Assembly: GCF_018555685.1 (NCBI RefSeq)
Contig: NZ_JAFLWW010000011.1
Span: 124,001 to 188,000, forward strand
Reading direction: 5' to 3'
Origin: Aminobacter anthyllidis
GTDB taxonomy: Bacteria; Pseudomonadota; Alphaproteobacteria; Rhizobiales; Rhizobiaceae
DNA: 64,000 nucleotides
The notes under the pieces were generated by a model. The model worked only from the letters and a program-made list of their open reading frames with translations. It did no database searches and was not told the DNA's origin. Below are positions 8,787 to 21,667 of this stretch, piece after piece (the first letter of the stretch is position 1; the number at the start of each line of letters is the position of its first letter). The position numbers were made by a program, and so were the translations under genes.

Positions 8787-10544
8787 CTAAGCAAGGCTGA
8801 CGCGCTTCTTTCTCACCGGCGGCAGGTCGGTGCAAACGCCTTCGGCAACTTCGGCGGCCATGCCGATGGTCTCGCCGAGCGTCGGATGCGGATGGATCGT
8901 CTTGCCGATATCGACGGCATCGGCTCCCATCTCGATTGCCAGGCAGATCTCGCCGATCATATCACCGGCAGCCGGGCCGACGATAGCGCCACCGATGATG
9001 CGGTGAGTTTCCTTGTCGAACACCAGCTTGGTGAGGCCATAATCGGCGCCATTGGCAATGCCCCGGCCAGACGCTGCCCACGGGAATTTGCCGACCTCGA
9101 CAGCGCGGCCCTCCGCCTTTGCCGCGTCCTCAGTCATACCGACCCAGGCAATCTCCGGGTCGGTATAAGCGACCGACGGCACGACCTTGGCGTCCATGAA
9201 ACTCTTGAGCCCGGTTGCCGCCTCGGCAGCGACATGGCCTTGGTGCACCGCCTTGTGCGCCAGCATGGGATTGCCGGTGACATCGCCGACGGCAAAGATG
9301 TTCTGGTTGCGGGTGCGCATCTGCGCATCGACCTCGATGAAGCCCTTGGCGTCGAACGTGACGCCGGCGGCGTTGAGTTGCAGTGCCTCAACTGCCGGGC
9401 GCCGACCCGCCGCCTGCAGGATCAGGTCGTAGCGTCGCACCCCCGCCCCCTCACCGCTCGTCGTCACAACGAGCTCATCCTTCTCAGCGACCACGCTGTC
9501 GACGCGCGCGCCGACCAGCAAGGCATCGAAACGATGGGCGTTACGCTTGCGCCAGGTCTCGACTACGTCGCGGTCAACGTCGGGCAGTAGTCTGTCGAGT
9601 TGCTCGACCAAGTCGACGCACGCGCCGAGCGCGCTGTAGACGGTGGCCATTTCAAGCCCGATGATGCCCCCGCCGATGACCAGCATGCGTTCGGGGATGA
9701 ACGGCAGTTCAAGCGCCCCGGTGGAATCGACGATCCGTGGATCATCGGGCAGAAACGGCAGCCTGACCGGCATCGAGCCTGCGGCGACGATTGCCTTGGC
9801 GAAGACGATCCTGCGGCTTGCGCCGTCGTACAGGGCGATGTCGAGCGCATTGGCGTTGGCAAACGTCGCCGTGCCCCTGACCACCTCGACCTTACGCAGC
9901 CGCGCCATGACTTTCAGCCCATCGGTGAGCTTGGTGACGACACCGGCCTTGAAGCTGCGCAGCTTGTCGAGATCGACGGTCGGGGTATCGAAGACAACAC
10001 CGTGATCGCCAAGACGCTCGGCTTCCTCCTTGACGGCGGCGACATGCAGCAGCGCCTTGGACGGAATGCAGCCGACATTGAGGCACACACCGCCGAGCGT
10101 CGCGTCGCGCTCGACCAGGATCACGCGTTGTCCGAGATCGGCGGCGCGGAAGGCGGCGGAATAACCGCCCGGTCCACCGCCGATCACCAGCACGTCGCAA
10201 TCGGGCGCGGCACCCGCGGCAGGTGATGGCGTGCCTGCCACGATCGGTTTCGCAGCCGCGGCCGGCGCTTCATGAATGGCCGCAGGCTTGGCTTCGCCTC
10301 CGCCCGCTGCCGCTTCCACGGCGGCGATCAGCGCGCCCTTGGAAACGCGCTGGCCGATGGCCAGTTCGACCGAGGCGATGCGCCCAGACAAGGGCGACGG
10401 CACGTCGATCGAGGCCTTGTCGGATTCGAGCACGATCAGTGTCTGGTCGAGGGCGACGTCGTCGCCCGGCTTGATGTGCACCTCGATGACGGCGACATCC
10501 TTGAAGTCGCCCATTTCGGGCACCCTGATTTCGGTGATGCTCAT
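8787..10544 (-). CDS. lpdA: Dihydrolipoyl dehydrogenase (E3) with lipoyl domain
   Basis: Reoxidises the dihydrolipoyl group of the pyruvate dehydrogenase complex with FAD and NAD. The first ~80 residues are a lipoyl domain with the modified Lys in LESDKASIDVP. An Ala/Pro linker leads to the flavoprotein part: GGGPGGY for FAD, the redox pair in GGVCLNVGCIPSK, GGGIIGLEMA for NAD, and TIHPHPTLGE with the catalytic His. It has 585 residues, longer than the ~470 of plain E3 because of the added domain. The ATG at 10544 has GAGG five bases upstream and lies 7 bp after aceF. The layout resembles PdhL of Cupriavidus. Confidence 0.96.
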   Translation of the reverse strand: MSITEIRVPEMGDFKDVAVIEVHIKPGDDVALDQTLIVLESDKASIDVPSPLSGRIASVELAIGQRVSKGALIAAVEAAAGGGEAKPAAIHEAPAAAAKPIVAGTPSPAAGAAPDCDVLVIGGGPGGYSAAFRAADLGQRVILVERDATLGGVCLNVGCIPSKALLHVAAVKEEAERLGDHGVVFDTPTVDLDKLRSFKAGVVTKLTDGLKVMARLRKVEVVRGTATFANANALDIALYDGASRRIVFAKAIVAAGSMPVRLPFLPDDPRIVDSTGALELPFIPERMLVIGGGIIGLEMATVYSALGACVDLVEQLDRLLPDVDRDVVETWRKRNAHRFDALLVGARVDSVVAEKDELVVTTSGEGAGVRRYDLILQAAGRRPAVEALQLNAAGVTFDAKGFIEVDAQMRTRNQNIFAVGDVTGNPMLAHKAVHQGHVAAEAATGLKSFMDAKVVPSVAYTDPEIAWVGMTEDAAKAEGRAVEVGKFPWAASGRGIANGADYGLTKLVFDKETHRIIGGAIVGPAAGDMIGEICLAIEMGADAVDIGKTIHPHPTLGETIGMAAEVAEGVCTDLPPVRKKRVSLA

Positions 10545-10551
10545 CTTCGCC

Positions 10552-11853
10552 TCAAACGATCGCGCGGCGGAAATCGCCCAGAAGGGCAGCGATGTGGCCA
10601 AGGAACCTGGCCGCGGCAACGCCATCGACGACGCGGTGATCCCACGACAGGGAGACCGGCATGATCAGCTTTGGCTGGAAGGCCTTGCCGTCCCAAATGG
10701 CTTCCATCGCTGAGCGACCGGCGCCGAGGATCGCCACTTCGGGCGCATTGATGATCGGTGTGAAGCCTGCCCCGCCAATGCCGCCAAGTGACGACACCGA
10801 GAAACATCCTCCCTGCATGTCGGCGGCCGACAGCCCGCCGCCGCGGGCCTTGTCGGCGAGCGCGCGCATCTCCGTTGCGATCTCGAGAACGCCCTTGCGG
10901 TCGCAGTCGCGGATCACCGGGACCATCAGCCCCTTGGGCGTATCGGCGGCAAAGCCGATATGGACGTAGTTTTTGAGCACCAGCTCTTCCCCGTCGAGCG
11001 AGGCGTTGAAGCGCGAATATGCCTTGAGCGCCAGCGCCGACGCCTTGATCGCGAAGGCGACCATCGTCACCTTGGCGTCCTTGTTGGCGGCATTGAGTTC
11101 CTTGCGGAACTCCTCGAGGCCGGTCACGTCGGCCTTGTCGAAGTTGGTGACGTGCGGAATGGTCAGCCAGTTGCGGGTGAGATTGCCGCCCGAGATCTTC
11201 TGAATGCGCGACAGCGGCTGGCGTTCGATGGGGCCGAACTTCTCGAAGTCGACCGCAGGCCAGGCCGGCAGGCCGGCGCCGATGCCGGAACCGGGCACCT
11301 GCAGCGGGGAGCCTCCGGCGAGGCGCTCCTTGATATGCGCTGTGATGTCGTCGCGCAGTATCCTGCCCTTTGCGCCGGAAGGCTTGACCGTGCCTAGTTC
11401 GACGCCAAGCTCGCGGGCGAAGGCGCGCACCGACGGCGTCGCATGGGCGCCGGCAGCGGTCTCCGTCGTGAGCGCTGGCAAAGTGCTCGCCATTGGTGCT
11501 TCCGGTACCACCCTCGCTGCCGCCGGCGGTTCTGCCCTAACGGGTGGAGCCGCGGGAGCGGTTTCGGTCTTTTTGGTTTCTGGCGTGGCTGCCGAAGGCG
11601 CCATGGTAGGCGCGGTGGCATCGATCATCAGCAGCAGCGCGCCCTGCGACACGCGGGTGCCGATCGCCACTGCGAACTCTCTGACGGTTCCGGCGAAAGG
11701 CGCCGGGATTTCCATCGTCGCCTTGTCGGATTCAACCGTCATCAGCGGGTCTTCGACCGCCACCACATCGCCCGGCTTCACCAAGAACTCCACGACCGGC
11801 ACATTCTTGTAGTCGCCTATGTCAGGCAACCTGACTTCCATTTGTTGGCTCAT
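10552..11853 (-). CDS. aceF: Pyruvate dehydrogenase E2, dihydrolipoyl acetyltransferase
   Basis: Transfers the acetyl group from E1 to CoA and forms the complex core. One N-terminal lipoyl domain has its Lys in VESDKATMEIPAP (about residue 46). A Pro/Ala linker leads to the peripheral-subunit-binding domain, TPSVRAFARELGVEL, at about residues 135-170. The acyltransferase domain ends with SWDHRVVDGVAAARF, containing the catalytic HxxxDG. At 433 residues with a single lipoyl domain it is shorter than the three-lipoyl E. coli enzyme. The gene sits 33 bp after aceE and 7 bp before lpdA, in one operon. Confidence 0.96.
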   Translation of the reverse strand: MSQQMEVRLPDIGDYKNVPVVEFLVKPGDVVAVEDPLMTVESDKATMEIPAPFAGTVREFAVAIGTRVSQGALLLMIDATAPTMAPSAATPETKKTETAPAAPPVRAEPPAAARVVPEAPMASTLPALTTETAAGAHATPSVRAFARELGVELGTVKPSGAKGRILRDDITAHIKERLAGGSPLQVPGSGIGAGLPAWPAVDFEKFGPIERQPLSRIQKISGGNLTRNWLTIPHVTNFDKADVTGLEEFRKELNAANKDAKVTMVAFAIKASALALKAYSRFNASLDGEELVLKNYVHIGFAADTPKGLMVPVIRDCDRKGVLEIATEMRALADKARGGGLSAADMQGGCFSVSSLGGIGGAGFTPIINAPEVAILGAGRSAMEAIWDGKAFQPKLIMPVSLSWDHRVVDGVAAARFLGHIAALLGDFRRAIV

Positions 11854-11886
11854 ATCAACTCTTTCAGAACTGGAACTCGACCCGGA

Positions 11887-14580
<2,694 letters not shown>

Positions 14581-14674
14581 GATGGCGCTCCAGCTCCTTG
14601 GGTTTCCACTTGCGCGCGAGGATAGCGGCAAGGCTCCGGCATTTCCTGCCGAAGGTGTTGCAAATTCCACCAAA

Positions 14675-14693
14675 TGCAGCAGATATTGCTGCA
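14675..14693. promoter_or_regulatory. Palindromic operator, probably for the Lrp-type regulator
   Basis: A perfect inverted repeat TGCAGCA-GATAT-TGCTGCA lies between the divergent aceE and Lrp/AsnC genes, 24 bp before the regulator start and about 95 bp before aceE. Lrp/AsnC proteins bind such short palindromes, often in their own promoter. Control of both directions by the adjacent regulator is inference. Confidence 0.55.
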
Positions 14694-14716
14694 AAGACTT
14701 CTTCGTTCAGCAGGAT

Positions 14717-15214
14717 ATGCCGCATATGCACTTTGATACGATAGACATGCGCATCCTCTCGGAAATCCAGGAGGACGCCAGCCTGACAAACGCCGAGCTT
14801 GCCTCGCGCGTCGGGCTGTCGGCCTCCCCATGCCTTGCCCGCGTGCGCGCCCTCGACGAGACGGGGGTCATCACCCGCCGCGTCGCCCTGCTCGATCCGG
14901 TGATGCTGGGCGCTGATGTCAGCGTCTTCATCCAGGTGACACTGGAGAAGCAGACCGAGGCGCTGCTCGATGTTTTCGAGGCGGCGATGGCAGGCTTTCC
15001 CGAGGTCATGGAGTGCTATTTGATGACCGGCGATTCCGACTATCTGCTGCGCGTCGTCGTGCGCGACACGGTTGCGCTCCAGCACTTCATCGTCGACCGC
15101 CTGTCCAAGACGCACGGCGTTGCCAACATCCGCTCGAGCTTTGCCCTCAAGCAGGTCAAGTACAAGACGGCCCTCCCACTGGAGCAGCTCGCCAGCCCAC
15201 GCGCGCGTCGATAG
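14717..15214 (+). CDS. Lrp/AsnC family transcriptional regulator
   Basis: A 165-residue regulator with an N-terminal winged helix-turn-helix ([20 protein letters not shown], then [16 protein letters not shown]) and a C-terminal RAM/AsnC ligand domain ([31 protein letters not shown]). It diverges from aceE, so it is the likely local regulator of pyruvate dehydrogenase, taking the place PdhR has in enterobacteria. The effector could be an amino acid or pyruvate-derived metabolite; the sequence does not tell. The ATG at 14717 has CAGCAGG close by; the ATG at 14726 is an alternative. The open frame upstream overlaps aceE and is not coding. Confidence 0.9.
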   Translation: MPHMHFDTIDMRILSEIQEDASLTNAELASRVGLSASPCLARVRALDETGVITRRVALLDPVMLGADVSVFIQVTLEKQTEALLDVFEAAMAGFPEVMECYLMTGDSDYLLRVVVRDTVALQHFIVDRLSKTHGVANIRSSFALKQVKYKTALPLEQLASPRARR

Positions 15215-15549
15215 CCCGCGCGGGCCGATATCCATGGAGAGCACCATCGCGGTAATCACCGCGCTTTGGAGTACTTGCGCGCAACCAACTCGACGTCGCC
15301 CACCATGTCCTGCCTGAGCAACTCAATCGGAGCGCGGCCCTCACGCAGAGCCTGCGCCACGCAGCACTGCGCGGCGTCGGGATCATGCGGTCTTCCCGTC
15401 ACGCCGTGGACTACTGCCTTCGGTACGCGCCCTGCTAGACTACCTCGCGAGCGAATACGCAGCGCTCGATCGCTCCGAGGGGCTGTAGTTAGAAATGGGG
15501 GCCGACACTATGCTGCGCTCCAGCGGAGCGACTGATGTTCTGATACACA
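15215..15549. other. Intergenic stretch, nothing recognised
   Basis: This lies between the 3' end of the Lrp-type gene and the 3' end of the M20 peptidase (convergent). Short open frames exist in several phases but none has a ribosome site or family resemblance. No hairpin with a T-tract was seen. Confidence 0.4.
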
Positions 15550-16698
15550 TCAGCCAAGGAGGTTGCGCAGCGTCCGCATGAATACTCTTGACCCAATCGG
15601 GATCAGGTCGTCTGGAAAGTCATAATCTGGATTGTGTAGCGCCGGGTGCTGCTCGCCCGCTCCAAGGAAGAACATTGCCGAAGCTGCATTGTGGCCAAAC
15701 ACACCGAAGTCTTCCGATGCACGCATGGGCAGGTTGTCTTGTGCGTGCACGATGCGCTCTTCATCGAGAGCCAGCCGCAGCTGCTCGACCGCCTCCGGTG
15801 CGTTGACGCTGGCAACGAACGTCTCATGATAGTCGTACTGAGCCGACAAAAGATTCTTATCGGCAATGCTCGTCACAAGGGCTTCCGCGGCAGCACACAA
15901 GCTGGCCATGAGGTCGTTGCGCTTGGTGCGCAATGTTGCCCAGACCTCGGCATGTCCGGGCGCAATGCCGAACACGGCTTCGCCCATCGTGGCATGGGTG
16001 ACTGTGACCATGCTAAAATCGTCATCTGCGAAGGTTCCGTTGCCAAGCGCAGGAAGTGCCGGCATCAGCTGGCTTACCGCCATCATTGGCGAAACGCCGG
16101 TCTCCGGCATCGACGAATGGGCTGTCTTCCCGGCCAGCATGATGCGCATGCCGCGCGAGGCACAGTTCACTACGCCAGATTTGAGCCTTACCTCACCTAG
16201 CGGCACCCCAGGCAGATTGTGCAACGAAAACGCGAAATCCGGCGCGATCTCACCGAAGCGCGGATCGGCGACGACGCCGGCCGCTCCGTTTCCGGTTTCT
16301 TCCGCTGGCTGGAACATCAGCACGACGCGTCCTCGGGCGGGCCTCCTACGGCCAAGCTGACGCCCAAGCGCCGCCAGGATCGCGGTATGTCCATCATGGC
16401 CACACATGTGCGATTTGCCTGGCACGAGTGACGAATGGGCCGCGCCTGAAACTTCATGGATAGGCAGCGCGTCGAGTTCCGAGCGAAACATCACAGTTGG
16501 CCCTGCCATGCCACTCTCGTAGACCGCCGCGACCCCATGCCCACCCAGGCTGGTCAGCACCCTGTCCGGCCCCGTATTCTCGAGGAAGTTGACGACCTCT
16601 TCTGCGGTCCGCTGCTCTTCGTTTGAGACTTCCGGATGTTGGTGCAGTTTGCGCCGCCACGCCGTAAGCTCGACGATGTCCTGGTTGGTTAGTGTCAC
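15550..16698 (-). CDS. M20 family amidohydrolase (hippurate-hydrolase-like)
   Basis: Cytoplasmic metal-dependent hydrolase that removes N-acyl groups from amino acids or similar amides. Metal ligands are visible in MCGHDGHTA (about residue 97) and PAEETGNGA, with a further His in FSLHNLPG and KTAHSSMPETG in the dimerisation domain. Near the C-terminus the MRASEDFG motif supplies another metal ligand. The 382-residue length fits the IAA-amidohydrolase/hippuricase group. The start is GTG at 16698, preceded by GGAG. A palindrome CAGACGTCTG (16744-16753) sits in the promoter region. The substrate cannot be assigned; it stands alone, with no pathway neighbours. Confidence 0.9.
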   Translation of the reverse strand: MTLTNQDIVELTAWRRKLHQHPEVSNEEQRTAEEVVNFLENTGPDRVLTSLGGHGVAAVYESGMAGPTVMFRSELDALPIHEVSGAAHSSLVPGKSHMCGHDGHTAILAALGRQLGRRRPARGRVVLMFQPAEETGNGAAGVVADPRFGEIAPDFAFSLHNLPGVPLGEVRLKSGVVNCASRGMRIMLAGKTAHSSMPETGVSPMMAVSQLMPALPALGNGTFADDDFSMVTVTHATMGEAVFGIAPGHAEVWATLRTKRNDLMASLCAAAEALVTSIADKNLLSAQYDYHETFVASVNAPEAVEQLRLALDEERIVHAQDNLPMRASEDFGVFGHNAASAMFFLGAGEQHPALHNPDYDFPDDLIPIGSRVFMRTLRNLLG

Positions 16699-16867
16699 GT
16701 GTCCGTCTCCGCTAGCACTAGTTCCATAATAGGCCTAGTTCTGCAGACGTCTGTCAAAGCTGATTAGGGACGCGACGCTGTCAGCCAGTTAGAAACGCGA
16801 CACTGGCACATAGGGCCAGCCCCGATCCGACCGGCTGGGCCGGGTTGAAAGGGAGGAGCGGGGGCGG

Positions 16868-17032
16868 GTGGGAGAGCGTACCGAGCGAGCTTACGAGGCA
16901 GAAATCAGAAAGGCCTTCGATGCAATGCCCTGGCGTGAGCGTTGGAAGGCGCGCATGCCAGGCCTCCTGTTGTTCATTTTCATGCTGGAGTTGGGTGCTG
17001 CATTCGTCGCGGCACCATTCTTCGTAGATTGA
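16868..17032 (+). CDS. Possible small membrane protein
   Basis: A GTG at 16868, ten bases after GGGAGGAG, opens a 54-codon frame. The first ~30 residues are charged (TERAYEAEIRKAFDAM, WRERWKARM). They are followed by a hydrophobic helix, PGLLLFIFMLELGAAFVAA, ending APFFVD. This positive-inside pattern is typical of a single-pass membrane peptide. No family was recognised and the start is uncertain (ATG at 16921 is an alternative). Confidence 0.35.
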   Translation: MGERTERAYEAEIRKAFDAMPWRERWKARMPGLLLFIFMLELGAAFVAAPFFVD

Positions 17033-17317
17033 GCACCATGGTGTGGTTTTGGCCACCAGTGAGATCGCCACCTGTGCGATTGGCCCGTTCAACCGACGCG
17101 GCCGGTTCTTTTACCTCGCGGAACAGGCGCTGCAGGGCTTAGCCGAAGGCTCGATCCTGCTTGAGGTCGCGCGTCTGACGAGAACTTTTGTCGCGAGGCC
17201 GGCATACTGGTCGAGCGACCTTGTTGACGCCGCGAGTCAATCCGCCACTTTTCTGCCAAATTGACGCTACGGAATGCGTTCAAGCCCGTCGGTGATAAGC
17301 GGGCAAGGGAGAAAATC

Positions 17318-17623
17318 ATGAAAGTCCAAGCCTTCGAACACGCCATTTTCGTACGTGACGGCAAGAACTCGATCCGCGAGCTTGAATGCATCGATGATGC
17401 ATTGGCTTTCCTGGGCTCGTGGCCTCAAAGCAGGCGCGGCCCGATCTATCAGTCTGCCTATCGTGCCTGCCAGGCGGTCCGTGAAGAGCGACTTCACCTA
17501 GATGGCGCTCGCAATGCTCTACTGTGCTTTGCACGGTCAGCGGGCGTTCTGGAACATGCGCCGGTGTCGATTGAGCCATGGATGATCGCCCCTCGCAATG
17601 GACGCGGCGGCATCTTGGCCTGA
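17318..17623 (+). CDS. DUF982 domain protein
   Basis: A 101-residue protein with the DUF982 pattern common on rhizobial replicons. It opens with a short strand (FEHAIFVRDGKNS). Then come ALAFLGSWP, a central Y-x3-Y-x2-C helix (YQSAYRACQAV) and a closing ARNALLCFARSAGVL helix. No biochemical role is known for the family. The ATG at 17318 has GGGAG seven bases upstream; a longer in-frame start at 17261 lacks a ribosome site. No operon partners. Confidence 0.78.
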   Translation: MKVQAFEHAIFVRDGKNSIRELECIDDALAFLGSWPQSRRGPIYQSAYRACQAVREERLHLDGARNALLCFARSAGVLEHAPVSIEPWMIAPRNGRGGILA

Positions 17624-18193
17624 CAACCCAACCGAGGAGATGTTGCAACGCAGTCCTGTCCCCGCGAGGGCTGGGCTGAACGCAGCTGAAACGGCCGCGG
17701 TACTCATTACTTATCCGCGGAATTTCAATCTCGCCTGACATAGTTTGTTTTCAGTTAATCGTCGCGACGATCGCCTTATCTCGATCGCTTGGGAGCTAAG
17801 CGCCTCTGCTGCTGGCGGTCTTTGCCAGCCAGGTGGCGCCCGCCCGTAGGGAAATGCGATGATCGCCCGGACCTTGCACGCCTCCTACGAGCACTTGGGG
17901 AGCAACGGGCGGGAGAGAAAATTGCCCTCGGCTGGCCCGCAGCGATGCAATCCGAAAAGAGCAGCGCATAAAGCGCAGACATCGGCACGTCCGTCAGGAC
18001 GGAGATGCCGGGACGATGACGAAGCAAATTCGCGCCCGGCTCGATCGGTCAACAAGGTGACCTAAGGAGGTTCAGCATAGCGCCGCGTGAGCGGGAACCG
18101 GGGCAGATCACCTCCGACGAGCAGTCAATTTGCTGGCGCGATGGCGCCGGCTAGCTTTATCAGCTTCGACAACGGGCTGTCGGCAACTCGCCC
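17624..18193. other. Gene-poor stretch before the YhaN gene
   Basis: About 570 bases with only short overlapping open frames. One plus-strand frame over 17859-18065 lacks a convincing start and resembles nothing known. It may be decayed coding DNA. No RNA gene, repeat or clear terminator was seen. Confidence 0.4.
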
Positions 18194-21100
18194 TCACGAT
18201 GCGAGCTCATGGATTCTCACACCTGGCACAACCTCGCGGGCAATCTCGCAAAGGTGCTGATGGTGTGTGAGGTAGATTACCTGGCCGGTCTTGGCCATTT
18301 CGCCAAACAGCCTGAACACTTCCTCGGACCGGACATGATCGAAGGTTTCCATGATGTCGTCGGCGATGAATGGCACTGATGGGCGAATTTGCGCGAACTC
18401 GTAGTAGCCGGCCAGTCTCAGCGCCAGATAGAGTTGAAAGCGCGCGCCCTTGGAGAGCGCGTCGGCCACCTTGGATTGCCCGTCACGCTGCAATGCAATG
18501 AGGACTTCTCCACCCTTTACGGGCTGGGTCGTCAGGCCGACATACTGCCCTCTAGTCATCAGCGCAAAGGCATCCGAGGCGCGTGCCATCATGCTTGAGC
18601 GATGACGGTCACGGTAAAGGCGCAAGGCGTTTGTTGCAGCCATGACGCCCAGCTTCAGTTCGATGAACCTGACTGCCTTTTCTTCGATATCGAGCAGGAT
18701 GGTCCGACGATCGGCATCGATGCGAGCGACCGCACTGTCACCACCGATCGCATCCAGCCTGTCGGCGGCCCGCGTCAACCGAACGAGCTGCGCCTCGATG
18801 AGGACGTCGAAATCAGCAAGCCGCCGCTCGATATCGGCCTTTTCGACCTCTAGGAATTCCGGCGCCAGACCATCCAAGGCCGCCAGTGCGTGATTTGTGT
18901 TTTCAGCCGAGAGCTCGATGCAAAGCTTCTCCTCGAGTTCGATCACCTGACCACCCAAGCGGTCCCGCTCGCGCAACTGGTCGTCGCGCTCGATGACTTC
19001 TGCGAGCGTTTCGACAGCGAAGATCTCAAGCACTTCGCTCTTTTTTTGTTCGTGGGCCACAGCCGCTTGCTCAAGGCTTTCCCTGATATCTTTCAACCGC
19101 TCCAATTCAATGACGAGGCTCGCCTTGTTCTCCCTTGCGCGATCGGCAAGTTCCAAGCGCTGTTGAAGGGCCGCCACGAGCTGCGCCGGATCGTCATCAT
19201 CCACAGAATGGTTCACTTCGATTGCAGCATTTGCGACTTCGACGATGAAGTTCGCCCGGTCTGCTTGCATCTTGTCGACGCGAAGCTGCAGTGCCTCGCG
19301 ATCCTGGAGAGATTTAGACAGAAGAGCCAACTGGTCAAGAACGCTTCCAAGGCCCGGTATTGAAACACTACCCTCGAGCCATGTTCCCCTAACCGTCTCG
19401 GCAACGGCATGAAGCCAATCCTGCTCGTGCCGTTCCGCCAATTCGACCGCGCGCCGCCTGGTTGCGAGCTCCTCCTCCTTGGCAGTTACTGTCCGGAACG
19501 CTTCGGCCCGCTCGGCGTCCATCCTGGTTTGCCGCGCCAAGAACTGGTCGGCAATGGCAATTGCCGTCTCGAGACTGTCACCTGCGTTCGGGGCAATGCC
19601 GACGCTCTCCAGTGCCCCAGCCAGCGCAAGCAATACGACCGCTCCGTCGTCGCTCGCACGCTCGGCTTTCCTGCGGGCGATGTCGATCCTCGCCCAGGCA
19701 TCGAGAGCGTCTTTGCGAGCTGCAGCGAGATCCTCGATCAGTTCTATCAGCCGCTCGGTGGAGATTTCCGCCCTATGCGTGAGCAAATCACTTGCCGAAG
19801 CCACCATCTCTATCACCAGGGCTTCATGTTCCAGGCGGTTCACATCGATGGCAGCACGCGCTCGCGTGAGTACGGCTTCGGTTTCAGCGAGGCTCCGCCT
19901 TGCTGCACGCGTTTCAGCAAGTCCATGCGCGTTGGCAAGTCTGCCAACCCCGGCTGCATCGTCACGAGCAAGGGCCACTGCAAACTGATCGGCGGTTTCG
20001 CCGCCAAGCTCGCCTCTGTGCCTTTGCCAGGCCTCATCCCGCTCGCGGCGGATCGCAGCCGCCGTTTCGTCGTCCGGAACGTCCACCGAGGAACGAAAGA
20101 TGTCAATCCGGCTCGAGAGCAATGTCTTGACGTCTTCATGCTCGGCAATGCGTGTCGAAAGCACCGCCTTTGCCTTGGCAAGTTCGGCCGAGCGCCCTTT
20201 CCACGCGCTGACTTGCGATGCGCTCGGAACTGAAATCCCAGACAGCAACCGGGCATCGCCCGCCCAAGGATGCAGGCGGCGCAGTGCCGCCTCCCACAGG
20301 GCCGCGTGTTCATCTTCGCTCTCGCGCGCCGCCCGAATTTCGCGAAGGTGCCCACTTTCCCTCGCCTTCGAAAGCGACGCCATCACCCGCGCCCTGGCGG
20401 GTGCCGGCACGGCAGGCTCCTCGCCAACACGCTCACGTGCAGCCTGGAGGGCATCGAATGAGGCCGAGGCCTCATCGCGTGCGACACGCAGACTGGTTGC
20501 GACGCCTGATCGCTGTTCGAGCAGGTTGCGCAGAGCCCCCACAATCGCCGCAGGTACAAGCAACTTTTCGGGATTTGTTTCAAACGACCGGCCAAGGGCC
20601 GATAGACAGCTCGCCACCACATTGTCGAGAATTTGCAATTCGATCTTTCGCGCCGGCAGGTCGAGGCCAGCCGAAATGTATCGCGCCTTGGCGTCTGCCA
20701 TGGCGCGCACCCGTTCCGACACAGTAAGAATTTGTTCGTCCAGCTGGATTGATCGGACCCTGCCATGAACTCTTTCGAGCTCGTCAGCGATCGCGGACTG
20801 CCTCGTCCTGAGGCTTGCATCGTCGTCGATCATTTCGGCGACGCTGCCGGTCCACTTCAGGGCAGGCGCGACAAGGTCTGGCAGTTCTGCCAGCCGCGCC
20901 TTCTTCCGCTCTATCTCTCTCAGCATTGGGAATGCGTGCAGAAGCTTCGAAATGGTCCCCAGCCGTCCGGTCAGGGCCGCCCGTTCAGCCACACTGCGAT
21001 CATATTGTTCCTTTGCGTCACTACGCTCGGATTCCAGGCTCTCATAGGTCGATGCGAGGGTGTCTATGGCATCGCGTGCGGCTTTCAATTCGGCAAGGCG

Positions 21101-21667
21101 CTTCTTGAGGAGCGCAATCTCGGTGTTCTGCGCCTGCCTGCGGTGGATCTTGTCCGCATCCGCCTCGAGAGCGCTAAGGGTGTCACTGGCATGGCCTAGC
21201 CCGGCACTGGCCGTAAACAGCAGCTTGCCCAGATCACCGCGCGACTCCAGTATCGCCCTCCCACCGGCTTCCAGAGTCTCGTCATCGAGCGAGAACATGG
21301 TGGTGTATGCATCGCGGGAAAGACCTGCGAGATGGGCAGAAAGCGCAACTTCGCTCACCGGCTGGCCGACTTCGTTGAACAACGAATTGTTGCGCTGCTT
21401 GGTGCGGGCGAAAACTTGCTCTTCACCAGAAAGTTCGAGCACTCCGCCCACACGCATAGCGCCATACTCATGCAGGAAATTGTATCGACTCCGCTCCTCG
21501 ATCCCGAACAACAGATCGAGATAACCTGACAGCGCTGTCGACTTGCCGGCCTCGTTCAGCCCGAAAACGATATGAAGGTCCGGCCCTTGTTGCGGCCTTT
21601 GCCCGAAATCGATCGTCTTGTCGGTGAACTTGCCGTAGCGGACCAGATCAAGGCGCCTGAGCCTCAT
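18194..21667 (-). CDS. YhaN-like SMC/Rad50-type ATPase
   Basis: A large (1157 aa) AAA ATPase of the RecN/SMC/Rad50 class, probably the DNA-tethering partner of the preceding nuclease, as SbcC is to SbcD. The N-terminus has KFTDKTIDFG and Walker A GLNEAGKST (about residue 38). The middle is long, charged and Glu/Ala/Arg-rich with coiled-coil character. The C-terminus carries the ABC-like SKGARFQLYLALRLA signature, Walker B FIADDIMETFD and a QVIYLTHHQHL switch His. ATGA overlap with the upstream exonuclease implies coupled translation. A role in double-strand-end processing is a family inference. Confidence 0.88.
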   Translation of the reverse strand: MRLRRLDLVRYGKFTDKTIDFGQRPQQGPDLHIVFGLNEAGKSTALSGYLDLLFGIEERSRYNFLHEYGAMRVGGVLELSGEEQVFARTKQRNNSLFNEVGQPVSEVALSAHLAGLSRDAYTTMFSLDDETLEAGGRAILESRGDLGKLLFTASAGLGHASDTLSALEADADKIHRRQAQNTEIALLKKRLAELKAARDAIDTLASTYESLESERSDAKEQYDRSVAERAALTGRLGTISKLLHAFPMLREIERKKARLAELPDLVAPALKWTGSVAEMIDDDASLRTRQSAIADELERVHGRVRSIQLDEQILTVSERVRAMADAKARYISAGLDLPARKIELQILDNVVASCLSALGRSFETNPEKLLVPAAIVGALRNLLEQRSGVATSLRVARDEASASFDALQAARERVGEEPAVPAPARARVMASLSKARESGHLREIRAARESEDEHAALWEAALRRLHPWAGDARLLSGISVPSASQVSAWKGRSAELAKAKAVLSTRIAEHEDVKTLLSSRIDIFRSSVDVPDDETAAAIRRERDEAWQRHRGELGGETADQFAVALARDDAAGVGRLANAHGLAETRAARRSLAETEAVLTRARAAIDVNRLEHEALVIEMVASASDLLTHRAEISTERLIELIEDLAAARKDALDAWARIDIARRKAERASDDGAVVLLALAGALESVGIAPNAGDSLETAIAIADQFLARQTRMDAERAEAFRTVTAKEEELATRRRAVELAERHEQDWLHAVAETVRGTWLEGSVSIPGLGSVLDQLALLSKSLQDREALQLRVDKMQADRANFIVEVANAAIEVNHSVDDDDPAQLVAALQQRLELADRARENKASLVIELERLKDIRESLEQAAVAHEQKKSEVLEIFAVETLAEVIERDDQLRERDRLGGQVIELEEKLCIELSAENTNHALAALDGLAPEFLEVEKADIERRLADFDVLIEAQLVRLTRAADRLDAIGGDSAVARIDADRRTILLDIEEKAVRFIELKLGVMAATNALRLYRDRHRSSMMARASDAFALMTRGQYVGLTTQPVKGGEVLIALQRDGQSKVADALSKGARFQLYLALRLAGYYEFAQIRPSVPFIADDIMETFDHVRSEEVFRLFGEMAKTGQVIYLTHHQHLCEIAREVVPGVRIHELAS

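Noticed and set aside
16744-16753. CAGACGTCTG palindrome with a TTGACA-like -35 before the M20 gene
   Set aside because: The nearest -10-like TATTAT is 20 bases from the -35, too far for a sigma-70 promoter; a 10-bp palindrome alone is weak evidence.
17043-17264. 73-codon plus-strand frame starting GTG
   Set aside because: No ribosome site, no family resemblance, and it lies between two better-supported small genes.
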